Assembly (NCBI GenBank): GCA_959596505.1
Contig: CAUFWM010000069.1
Location: 1 to 5,477 of the forward strand
Length of the DNA: 5,477 bases
DNA from: an uncultured Collinsella sp.
GTDB lineage: Bacteria; Actinomycetota; Coriobacteriia; Coriobacteriales; Coriobacteriaceae
Direction of reading: 5' to 3'
This document shows positions 1-5,477 of the stretch, one piece after another. The position numbers were made by a program, and so were the translations under genes. Numbering within the stretch: position 1 is the first letter of the stretch; every line of letters begins with the position of its first letter. The notes under the pieces were generated by a model. That model searched no databases and had not been told where the DNA came from. It saw only the letters and a program-made list of their open reading frames with translations.

Positions 1-485
1 TCCTTCGCGGCAACCCAGTTGTCGAGCAGCATCTTAAAGCGGGCGTTGTCGGGATCTTGCTCGAGCATGGCCTCGTAGCGCTGCTTGACCGCAGGGCCCA
101 TCTTACCCTGGCACATCGCCCAGCCCGCAAGCTCGGCATCCCCAGCCAAATTGGAAGCTACGCGGTCGATAATCTGCTGGTAATAGCTCTGGTCGGCGCC
201 AAAGCCGCAGGTGCCAAACAGGAACACGCGCTTGCCGTGCAAGGCGGAGAGCAACGCCGCGACCGAAGGCGTGCACGCGCCCTTGTCGCACCAAAAACCG
301 ACGAGCACCATGTCGGCCGCGCAGGCCCCCTGCGCCTCGAGCGCAACCTGATCTGCATCCGCATCGTCACTCAACGCCGCGGCATGGACAAACTCAACGC
401 CCGCAGCCTGCAGAGCGCGCTTGATCGCACCCGAAACCATCCTGGTATTACCGCTCTTGCTGTTAACCACCAAAGAGCACGTCAT
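1..485 (-). CDS. Flavodoxin-fold protein (Flavodoxin_3-like), 3' end cut by window edge
   Basis: The 161 visible codons read as a short-chain flavodoxin-like protein. The N-terminal beta strand runs into a phosphate-binding loop, NSKSGNTR (residues 8-15), the classic S/T-x-S/T-G-N-T FMN loop. A second strand leads to LVGFWCDKGACTPS (61-74), whose Trp65 sits where this family places a flavin-stacking aromatic. The segment VFLFGTCGFGADQSYY (87-102) forms the third flavin-facing loop, and CQGKMGPAV (125-133) follows. This order matches the Pfam flavodoxin-domain family I recall as PF12641. Such proteins bind FMN and shuttle electrons in the cytoplasm; the redox partner cannot be told from here. 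I chose ATG at 485-483: GAGG lies 10 nt upstream. A GTG two codons earlier (491-489) is only 4 nt from the same GAGG and is less likely. The protein appears nearly complete, probably lacking only a short C-terminal helix. It lies 127 bp downstream of the ABC genes on the same strand, with its own promoter candidate. Confidence 0.88.
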   Translation of the reverse strand, partial: MTCSLVVNSKSGNTRMVSGAIKRALQAAGVEFVHAAALSDDADADQVALEAQGACAADMVLVGFWCDKGACTPSVAALLSALHGKRVFLFGTCGFGADQSYYQQIIDRVASNLAGDAELAGWAMCQGKMGPAVKQRYEAMLEQDPDNARFKMLLDNWVAAK

Positions 486-544
486 AGTCACGTTGCCTCG
501 TTTCCCCCAAAACTAAAGCCACTAATGCAATTTATTAGATGAAT

Positions 545-572
545 ATCTTAGTACTAACGTGACAGATGTAAA
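545..572 (-). promoter_or_regulatory. Candidate sigma70-type promoter of the flavodoxin gene, with palindrome over -10
   Basis: On the minus strand, TTTACA (572-567, 5 of 6 matches to TTGACA) is followed after 16 nt by TAAGAT (550-545, 4 of 6 to TATAAT). This would give a leader of roughly 50 nt before the flavodoxin ATG. The perfect 10-bp palindrome TTAGTACTAA (548-557) covers part of the -10 element and the spacer, a position typical of repressor operators. A second, looser dyad, CTAAT-N7-ATTAG (522-538), lies just downstream. No regulator gene is visible, so control is inferred from position only. Confidence 0.4.
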
Positions 573-594
573 CCACCTTCTGTCGATTGATTAA

Positions 595-624
595 TTTGCC
601 CCACGACCGTGCTTACTGGGCAAA
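595..624 (-). terminator. Candidate hairpin across the stop codon of the second ABC gene
   Basis: On the minus strand TTTGCCC (624-618) pairs perfectly with GGGCAAA (601-595). Between them a small inner dyad CACG/CGTG (611-608 and 605-602) can stack on the 3' arm. The TAA stop (615-613) lies in the single-stranded part. After the hairpin comes TTAATC rather than a true U run, so intrinsic termination would be weak. It may act as a 3' stabilising hairpin or partial terminator between the exporter operon and the flavodoxin gene. Confidence 0.35.
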
Positions 625-2472
625 CTGGCTGCGGTAGAGCTCGGCATAGAAGCCGTCTGCCGCCAGCAGCTCGTCGTGCGTGCCGCGCTCGATAATCTGG
701 CCGTCGCGCATGACCAGAATGCAGTCGGCGTTGCGGATCGTCGACAGGCGGTGCGCCACGACAAAGCTTGTGCGACCGGCCATGAGCTCGTCGAATGCCG
801 CCTGTACCTGCAGCTCGGTACGCGTATCGATGCTCGACGTCGCCTCGTCCAGCAGCAGAATCGCCGGATCGGTGAGCATGACGCGCGCGATGCACAGCAG
901 CTGTTTTTGACCTTGGCTAAACGTGCCGCCGTCCTCGCCGATGACCGTATCGTAGCCGCCTGGCAGCTGCACGATAAACTTGTGCGCGTGCGCGCGCTTG
1001 GCGGCCTCGATAATCTGCTCACGCGTGGCATCGGGGCAACCGTAAGCGATATTCTCCGCCACCGTGCCCTCGAACAGCCAGGTGTCCTGCAGCACCATGC
1101 CAAAGGCACGGCGCAGGCTCGAGCGCGTGTAGTCACGCGACGAGCGCCCGTCCACCACAATGCGCCCAGCATCGATATCGTAAAAACGCAGCAGCAGGTT
1201 GATGAGCGTCGTCTTGCCACAGCCCGTAGGACCGACCAGGGCAAAGCGCATGCCGGGCTTGGCATCGATGCAGATATCCTGCAGCAGTTTGCGGTCGGGC
1301 ACGTAGCTAAAGTCCACATGCTCAAAGGCGACCTCGCCCTTCGGGGCGGCGAGCTCTACGGCGTCCGACGCGTCGGGCTCCTGCTCGCGCGCATCGAGCA
1401 GCGCAAACATGCGGCGCGCCGAGGCGTACGCGGTCTGAATTTGCGTAATGACGTTGGTGACCTCGTTGAACGGCTTGGTGTACTGGTTGGCATAGGACAG
1501 GAAAATCTGCACGCCGCCCACCGTGAGCGCCGCGGGCACGCCCGTGATCACGCCCACGCAGCCGATCACAGCGACCACGGCATAGATGATGTTGTTGATA
1601 AAGCGCGTGCCGGGGTTGGAGAGCGAACCCATAAACTGCGCGCGCTCACCCGCGGTGTAGAGCTCAGCGTTGAGGGCATCGAAGCGCTGCTGAGCGTGCG
1701 GACCGTAGGCAAAGGCGTCGACAAGTTTCTGCTCGCCCACATACTCCTCGATATGACCACCGAGCTGCCCTTGGATGCGCTGCTGTGCTGTAAAGCTCTT
1801 GTTGGAAAGCTTGGCGATGGCGCCGGCTGCAAAAATGGAAAGCGGCGTGACGAGCACCACCACGAGCGTCATGATCAGGTTGATGGAGAGCATAAACGCG
1901 AGCGTGCCAACGATGGTGATAACGCCGGTAAAGAGCTGGGTAAAGCCCTGCAGCAGACCGTCGCCGACCTGGTCGACGTCGTTGACCACGCGACTCATAA
2001 GGTCGCCGTGGGCATGGCCGTCGATAAAACTGAGCGGCATGCGGCTGAGCTTATCGCTCGCCTCCACGCGCATGTCGCGCACCGTTTCGTAGGACAGGCG
2101 GTTGACGCAGTAGCCCTGCAGCCACTGGAAGGCCGCTGCTCCCACCACGACGAGCGCGAGTTTGGTAACGAGCGGCAGCAGCGCGTCGAAGTCCACCTGA
2201 CCGGCGGCAACGATAAGGTCGATGCCCTCGCCGATGAGGATGGGCGTATAGAGTTGCAAGATCACCGAGATGGCGGCGCTCACAAACGACGCCGTAAACG
2301 AAATACGGTGCGGGCGAACATAGCCCAGCAGGCGGCGCGTCACCGCGCCCACGGGATAGCGCTCGGGATCACCGGGTTGGCGCGGGCCGTCGCCCAGGTC
2401 GTTGAGGTTATCGTTGCCGGACACATTAGCGGTCATCGTGGCGACCGAACCGGAAGAAGTATACGGGTTCAT
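613..2472 (-). CDS. Heterodimeric ABC exporter half-transporter, TM288-like subunit (catalytic Walker B/H-loop)
   Basis: A 619-residue type IV ABC exporter half: an N-terminal cytoplasmic stretch of about 50 residues, six membrane helices (roughly 57-82, 98-122, 172-195, 196-218, 285-311 and 316-335), then a nucleotide-binding domain. The NBD shows an A-loop Tyr (about 390), Walker A GPTGCGKTT (414-422), Q-loop Gln462, signature FSQGQKQ (518-524), Walker B ILLLDE with catalytic Glu543, and H-loop His574 in VVAHRLS. The signature has Gln for the first Gly of LSGGQ, a deviation known in TM288-type subunits. With the partner encoded just upstream, this gives one hydrolytic site (this Walker A/B and H-loop with the partner's FSGGQ) and one degenerate site. 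Such pumps sit in the cytoplasmic membrane and export drugs, lipids or peptides; the substrate is not deducible. ATG at 2472 is supported by AGGAGG 8 nt upstream. It starts directly after the partner's stop, so the two are surely co-transcribed. Confidence 0.96.
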   Translation of the reverse strand: MNPYTSSGSVATMTANVSGNDNLNDLGDGPRQPGDPERYPVGAVTRRLLGYVRPHRISFTASFVSAAISVILQLYTPILIGEGIDLIVAAGQVDFDALLPLVTKLALVVVGAAAFQWLQGYCVNRLSYETVRDMRVEASDKLSRMPLSFIDGHAHGDLMSRVVNDVDQVGDGLLQGFTQLFTGVITIVGTLAFMLSINLIMTLVVVLVTPLSIFAAGAIAKLSNKSFTAQQRIQGQLGGHIEEYVGEQKLVDAFAYGPHAQQRFDALNAELYTAGERAQFMGSLSNPGTRFINNIIYAVVAVIGCVGVITGVPAALTVGGVQIFLSYANQYTKPFNEVTNVITQIQTAYASARRMFALLDAREQEPDASDAVELAAPKGEVAFEHVDFSYVPDRKLLQDICIDAKPGMRFALVGPTGCGKTTLINLLLRFYDIDAGRIVVDGRSSRDYTRSSLRRAFGMVLQDTWLFEGTVAENIAYGCPDATREQIIEAAKRAHAHKFIVQLPGGYDTVIGEDGGTFSQGQKQLLCIARVMLTDPAILLLDEATSSIDTRTELQVQAAFDELMAGRTSFVVAHRLSTIRNADCILVMRDGQIIERGTHDELLAADGFYAELYRSQFAQ

Positions 2473-4329
2473 CTAGCAACCCTCCTTTGAGCAAGTAGGC
2501 GCAGGGGCAGTCGGGGCGGACGCGGGCACCGTGCTCCCCTGCTGGCCCTCGAGCTCCTCGCGGCGCAGCTGCGACTGGCAAATCTCGCGATAGAGCTGGC
2601 AGCTTGCATACAGCTCGTCATGCGTGCCCAGGCCCGCAACCGATCCGTGGTCGAGCACGCAGATCATGTCGGCATCGCGCACGGTCGAGACGCGCTGGCT
2701 CACGATGACCGTCGTGAGCGGCAGCCCGCCCTCGGCGGCACCGCGCACGCTGCGCTCGCGGATGGCATGGCGAAGCGCCGCGTCGGTCTTAAAGTCGAGT
2801 GCCGAGGCGGAGTCGTCCATGATCAGGACCTGCGGCGAGCCCACTAAGGCGCGCGCGATGGTCAGGCGCTGGCGTTGGCCACCGCTGAAGTTCTTACCGC
2901 CCGCCTCGACCGGGGCATCGAGCCCCTGCGGCTTGTTGCGCACGAATTCGCTGGCCTGCGCCATATCGAGCGCCGCCCAGAGCTCATCGTCGGTCGCTGA
3001 CTCGTCACGCCAGGTCAGGTTGCTGCGGATGGTGCCGCTCACCAGCGACGCGCGCTGCGGGACGGTCGCGACCACATGGCGCAGCTGGTCGAGCGGCCAA
3101 GTGCGCACGTCGGCGCCCATCACGCTCACGCTGCCAGCGCTCGCATCGTACAGGCGCGGGATAAGCGAAACGAGCGTGGACTTGCCGCTGCCCGTGCCGC
3201 CGATAATGCCGAGCGTTTTGCCCAGCGGCAGCTCCAGGGTCACGTCATTGACGGCGTTGGCGGCGCCCGTGCCAAACGAAAAACTCGCATGGTCAAAGCT
3301 CAGCGCGGAGACCGGAACAGCGTCACCCGCCAGGTCGCTCGGCTCGGGCAGCGCAACCGGCTGGTTGTCCTCGTCGGTGATGCTCGGCTCGCAATTGAGC
3401 ACCTCGTTGATACGCGACGCACTGGCGCTCGCCTTGGTAAAGACCACGACCAGGTTGGCGACATACACGATGGAGGTCAGGGTCTGCGTCATGTAGTTGA
3501 CGAACGCCATGACCTGGCCCTGCGTGAGCTCGCCCACGTTGACCTGGATGCCGCCCACCCACAGGATGGCGCACACGCCCAGGTTCATCACCAAAAACGT
3601 GACGGGATTAAGGATTGACGAAAGCTTGCCCACCGCGATGGCGGTATGTGCCTGGTCATCGGCCGCTTGGGCAAAGCGCTCGCGCTCATGGTCCTCGCGC
3701 ACAAAGGCGCGAACCACGCGGGCGCCCGAAAGCCCCTCGCGGCAAATGAGCGCGATGCGGTCAAGCTTTGCCTGCAGCTGCTTGTAGTACGGAATGCAGC
3801 GCGCCATGACAAACCAAAACACCAGGCCGATGGCGGGCGTGCAAATCAAAAAGATGATGCCGAGCTTAAGGTCGATGGCAAGGGCCGCGACCATGGAGCC
3901 CACCGCCAGGAAGGGCCAGCGGATGAGCATGCGCACGCCCAGCGCCACAGCTAGCTGCACCTGGTTGACATCGTTGGTGATACGCGTGATGAGCGACGGC
4001 GTGCCAAAGCGATCGAGCTCAGCATAGCTCAGCTTATTGATGTGCCCGTAGAGCGCGCCGCGGATGTCGGTACCCATGCCCTGCGAGGTGAGCGCCGCCA
4101 TCTTTTGGCAGACGAGCGTAAACGAGATGCCGATCACGGCCATGGCGGCAAGTACCATACCGTAGTGGACGACGGCGTTCACGTCGTGCGAGCCAATGCC
4201 CTTATCGATCATCTGGGCAATCACGAGCGGCGTCAGCAGGTCAAAGATCACTTCGATCAGCTTGCACGCAGGGCCAATCACCATATACCGTCGAAACTTG
4301 CCACCAAAACGCCTGAGCAGCTCAATCAT
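2473..4329 (-). CDS. Heterodimeric ABC exporter half-transporter, TM287-like subunit (degenerate nucleotide site)
   Basis: A 618-residue half-transporter: six membrane helices (roughly 15-41, 52-74, 126-149, 154-179, 236-261 and 269-299) and a C-terminal ATPase domain. Motifs, numbered from the chosen ATG: Walker A GGTGSGKST (377-385), Q-loop Gln425, signature FSGGQRQRL (481-489), Walker B VLIMDD (501-506) and VIVSQRVS (541-548). The catalytic Glu is replaced by Asp506 and the H-loop His by Gln545. Both changes are the known hallmark of the non-hydrolytic site in TM287/288, BmrCD and LmrCD exporters, so they are not damage. An Ala/Pro/Thr-rich tail of about 30 residues follows the ATPase domain and ends CSKEGC; its last codons double as the ribosome site of the next gene. 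I prefer ATG 4329 because AGGGAG lies 9 nt upstream. A TTG at 4362 would add 11 residues but has no Shine-Dalgarno. First gene of the exporter operon. Confidence 0.95.
   Translation of the reverse strand: MIELLRRFGGKFRRYMVIGPACKLIEVIFDLLTPLVIAQMIDKGIGSHDVNAVVHYGMVLAAMAVIGISFTLVCQKMAALTSQGMGTDIRGALYGHINKLSYAELDRFGTPSLITRITNDVNQVQLAVALGVRMLIRWPFLAVGSMVAALAIDLKLGIIFLICTPAIGLVFWFVMARCIPYYKQLQAKLDRIALICREGLSGARVVRAFVREDHERERFAQAADDQAHTAIAVGKLSSILNPVTFLVMNLGVCAILWVGGIQVNVGELTQGQVMAFVNYMTQTLTSIVYVANLVVVFTKASASASRINEVLNCEPSITDEDNQPVALPEPSDLAGDAVPVSALSFDHASFSFGTGAANAVNDVTLELPLGKTLGIIGGTGSGKSTLVSLIPRLYDASAGSVSVMGADVRTWPLDQLRHVVATVPQRASLVSGTIRSNLTWRDESATDDELWAALDMAQASEFVRNKPQGLDAPVEAGGKNFSGGQRQRLTIARALVGSPQVLIMDDSASALDFKTDAALRHAIRERSVRGAAEGGLPLTTVIVSQRVSTVRDADMICVLDHGSVAGLGTHDELYASCQLYREICQSQLRREELEGQQGSTVPASAPTAPAPTCSKEGC
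2481..2486 (-). promoter_or_regulatory. Strong Shine-Dalgarno of second ABC gene, inside the end of the first
   Basis: AGGAGG on the minus strand lies 8 nt before ATG 2472. It is within the last codons of the upstream gene (encoding Lys-Glu-Gly before Cys-stop). The upstream TAG (2475-2473) abuts the ATG with no gap. The layout fits translational coupling and near-equal synthesis of the two halves of a heterodimer. Confidence 0.85.
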
Positions 4330-4338
4330 AAAAGGGCG

Positions 4339-4344
4339 CTCCCT
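4339..4344 (-). promoter_or_regulatory. Shine-Dalgarno deciding the start of the first ABC gene
   Basis: AGGGAG on the minus strand is 9 nt upstream of ATG 4329. The in-frame TTG (4362) and GTG (4356) starts further out have no purine-rich site at a proper distance, and the protein from ATG 4329 begins MIELLRRFGGKFRR, a usual start for this transporter class. Confidence 0.7.
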
Positions 4345-4377
4345 ATCATCATTCACACTCAATTCGAATCATGATAG
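4343..4377. repeat. Inverted repeat around the presumed transcription start of the ABC operon
   Basis: CTATCAT (4343-4349) and ATGATAG (4371-4377) are perfect 7-bp inverted arms separated by 21 bp. Two shorter perfect palindromes lie at the distal end: ATTCGAAT (4362-4369) and ATCATGAT (4368-4375). The right arm overlaps the proposed -10 box, so an operator is more likely than an RNA hairpin. Such exporters are often controlled by MarR- or TetR-type repressors, but none is encoded in this window. Confidence 0.4.
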
Positions 4378-4403
4378 TACGGTGAGCCCAAAAGAAGCGT
4401 AAA
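4374..4403 (-). promoter_or_regulatory. Candidate promoter of the ABC exporter operon
   Basis: On the minus strand TTTACG (4403-4398, 4 of 6 to TTGACA) is followed after 18 nt by TACTAT (4379-4374, 4 of 6 to TATAAT). The start of transcription would be near 4367, giving a leader of about 38 nt. The match is moderate, but the site lies in the AT-richer part of the intergenic region at a sensible distance from the gene. Confidence 0.4.
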
Positions 4404-4474
4404 CAACTCGTCATTTCTAATGGGATTCGGTTTCCAGAGAAGCGGAGAGGTGCGCACGCCCGGTCAGCGGCGCG

Positions 4475-4486
4475 CCAATCGATTGG
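4475..4486. promoter_or_regulatory. Perfect 12-bp palindrome, candidate operator
   Basis: CCAATCGATTGG is a perfect dyad ending at the base before the TATACT box of the plus-strand gene and containing the TGG of its extended -10. A protein bound here would block that promoter. An adjoining GC palindrome, GGCGCGCC (4469-4476), shares its last two bases. Function is inferred from placement only. Confidence 0.4.
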
Positions 4487-4492
4487 TATACT
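4484..4492 (+). promoter_or_regulatory. Extended -10 promoter of the coiled-coil surface protein gene
   Basis: TGGTATACT is a good extended -10 element (TG-N-TATAAT, one mismatch). No convincing -35 box lies 16-18 bp upstream, which is acceptable for an extended -10 promoter. Transcription would start near 4499, about 44 nt before the ATG at 4543. Confidence 0.5.
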
Positions 4493-4531
4493 TACAGTAG
4501 TGCTACCAGCTGAGTCGCCAACCCTTGAAAT

Positions 4532-4537
4532 GAGGTG
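4532..4537 (+). promoter_or_regulatory. Shine-Dalgarno of the coiled-coil protein gene
   Basis: GAGGTG ends 5 nt before ATG 4543. It fixes the start in the frame of the signal-peptide core. The frame that encodes the coiled-coil body has no start codon with a comparable ribosome site; it offers only a TTG at 4607 with no purine-rich sequence before it. Confidence 0.7.
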
Positions 4538-4542
4538 CCGAG

Positions 4543-5477
4543 ATGAACGACATTCTCGCAAGAAGAGCAAGACGAGCAACTGTGGGCATCGCCCTTTCCG
4601 CGGCGCTTGTCGCGGGAATCGCCCCCCCCCGTAACGGCGATCGCGGCAGAAACCAGTTCCCCCACCGGTGCAGTTGTCTTGCAGACGGAAGATGCGACCG
4701 CCGCAAAAGAAAAAGCGTATGCAGCCATGCAGGAAGCGCTCAAAAACCTCGAGGCCGCAAAAGACGCCGCAAGTCCCGAGAAAATTGCGAGATTCAATGA
4801 TGACATTGCCCGTTTTCAAGAGCTCCGCGACAAGATGGTGGCGCAAGCCGCCGAATTGAGGGAATCCCTTCCCGCCATGCAAGCGGACGTCGATGCAGCC
4901 CAAGCCAAATACGACGAGGCCATCAACCGGGTAAGCGAGCTCCAGGCAAAATTAGACAAGAAACTTGAGGCGCTTAAGGCACTCGAAGCACTCGGCGACG
5001 AGGAGCTTGTCGAAACTACTAAACAGCAAATAAAGCAGTTGCGCAGTGAAATCGTAACGGCAAAAGCGCAAGAAGACTCTTGCAAAACAGGGCTCCGCGA
5101 GCGCCACGACGGCCTCAAAAGGCAGGAAAGACAAGTTAATGACTGTGAACGTGCTGCAGAGAAGTATAAAGCCCATACCGACCAGTTCATAGCCTGGCGA
5201 GATGCGCTCCTCGACAATTTGAAAAAAGCGCAAACGGCCTATGACGACGCCTGCAAGGCATACGAAGAGGCAAAGGCCGCGGCAGACAAGGCCACCTCGC
5301 CCGAGATAACGCAACCGACCGAGACGACGCCTCCCTCCAACTCGGCGCAACCGGCCGAGGCGACACAGCCCACCGGCTCGTCCGCGACCGGCAAAAATAC
5401 CCCGCCAAGCTCCACCAAGCAGGCGAACTCGAGCAGCGGCAAGCAAGCAGATACGACCGCCGGCAAGCTCGCGAACA
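4543..5477 (+). CDS. Secreted coiled-coil surface protein, frameshifted at a C9 tract (probably phase-variable), 3' end cut by window edge
   Basis: From ATG 4543 the first 29 codons give a signal peptide start: Arg-rich MNDILARRARRA, then hydrophobic VGIALSAALVAGIAPP. The natural continuation, VTAIAAE with an AIA-type signal peptidase site, and a stop-free 282-codon body lie in the next frame, from 4631 to the window end. They are joined only if the C9 run at 4622-4630 loses one C or gains two. The joined protein would have at least 311 residues: signal peptide 1-34, a long Ala/Lys/Glu/Gln coiled coil about 51-250 with clear heptads and three Cys (180, 201, 237), then a Thr/Ser/Pro/Gln tail from about 251. 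It ends in KLAN, conceivably the start of an LAxTG-type sorting signal. Alternatively the tail is a linker to an unseen domain, for example NlpC/P60 or CHAP as in PcsB-like hydrolases. As written, translation ends at 4800 after 85 residues. It may be switched off, a pseudogene, or a sequencing error. Confidence 0.75.
4622..4630 (+). repeat. Homopolymer C9 tract in signal-peptide coding region
   Basis: Nine consecutive Cs sit between the hydrophobic core and the cleavage site of the signal peptide. Runs of this length are prone to slipped-strand mispairing and form the switch in many phase-variable surface genes. By reading: C8 or C11 joins the two frames; C9 (present) leads to an 85-residue product; C10 gives CCG-TAA, an immediate stop after residue 30. 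Confidence 0.9.
5309..5365 (+). repeat. Degenerate 21-bp direct repeat in the Thr/Pro tail
   Basis: The 21-mers at 5309-5329 and 5345-5365 match at 17 of 21 positions. They are spaced by 36 bp, so the frame is kept, and they encode TQPTETT and AQPAEAT; a shorter echo, TQPTGSS, follows at once. This is a typical repetitive wall-spanning or linker segment. Confidence 0.5.

Noticed and set aside
57..542. Plus-strand open frame of 161 codons over the flavodoxin gene
   Set aside because: Antisense to a clear flavodoxin fold with an FMN loop; no ribosome site or recognisable motif.
676..2490. Very long plus-strand open frame (604 codons) opposite the second ABC gene
   Set aside because: It mirrors a gene with strong GC codon bias, its translation is rich in His/Arg/Asp/Val without any domain, and the minus strand carries complete ABC motifs.
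2624..3496. Plus-strand open frame of 290 codons opposite the first ABC gene
   Set aside because: Ser/Arg/Ala-rich shadow of the ABC ATPase domain; no start signals.
4330..4362. TTG start at 4362 adding 11 residues to the first ABC subunit
   Set aside because: No Shine-Dalgarno before TTG and the extra residues are not typical; AGGGAG is well placed for ATG 4329.
4343..4377. Leader RNA hairpin or attenuator for the exporter operon
   Set aside because: With the proposed promoter one arm overlaps the -10 box and would not be transcribed; no U run follows.
4952..5446. Minus-strand open frames opposite the coiled-coil gene (also 4816-5217 and 4349-4903)
   Set aside because: Low-complexity Arg/Gly/Leu or Ser/Cys translations expected from the reverse of Ala/Lys/Glu/Pro codons; the plus-strand heptads and signal peptide explain the region.
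1..5477. tRNA, rRNA, CRISPR array or insertion sequence
   Set aside because: No cloverleaf, regularly spaced repeats, terminal inverted repeats or transposase motifs were seen.

Overview
The window is GC-rich and gene-dense, with GC-ending codons in the transporter genes. The gene content and style suggest an actinobacterial gut anaerobe, possibly a Coriobacteriia member such as Collinsella. This is an impression from composition and protein style, not a proof.

Layout: (1) 1-485, minus strand: the start and most of a small flavodoxin-fold protein, cut by the left edge. (2) 486-612: a short AT-richer intergenic stretch with a plausible promoter for the flavodoxin gene, a perfect 10-bp palindrome over its -10 region, and a hairpin across the stop codon of the preceding gene. 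(3) 613-4329, minus strand: a two-gene operon encoding both halves of a heterodimeric ABC exporter of the TM287/TM288 (LmrCD/BmrCD) type. The upstream half has a non-catalytic nucleotide site (Asp for the catalytic Glu, Gln for the H-loop His). The downstream half has the intact Walker B/H-loop but an altered signature, FSQGQ. The two genes abut exactly (TAG then ATG), with a perfect Shine-Dalgarno inside the end of the first. (4) 4330-4542: a divergent intergenic region with a promoter candidate on each strand and several palindromes, including a perfect 12-mer touching an extended -10 element. (5) 4543-5477, plus strand: a secreted, long coiled-coil protein followed by a Thr/Ser/Pro/Gln-rich tail, running off the right edge.

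The most notable feature is in this last gene. A run of nine cytosines lies in the signal-peptide coding region, between the hydrophobic core and the signal peptidase site. As written, it puts the start and signal core in one frame and the cleavage site plus the whole coiled-coil body in another. A tract of eight or eleven Cs would join them. This resembles a phase-variable surface protein caught in an OFF state. A homopolymer sequencing error or a decayed gene are the main alternatives.

Functionally, the exporter is a self-contained operon, probably moving hydrophobic compounds or lipids. The flavodoxin has its own promoter candidate and may be an electron carrier. The divergent surface protein is probably unrelated to the exporter, but shares its control region.
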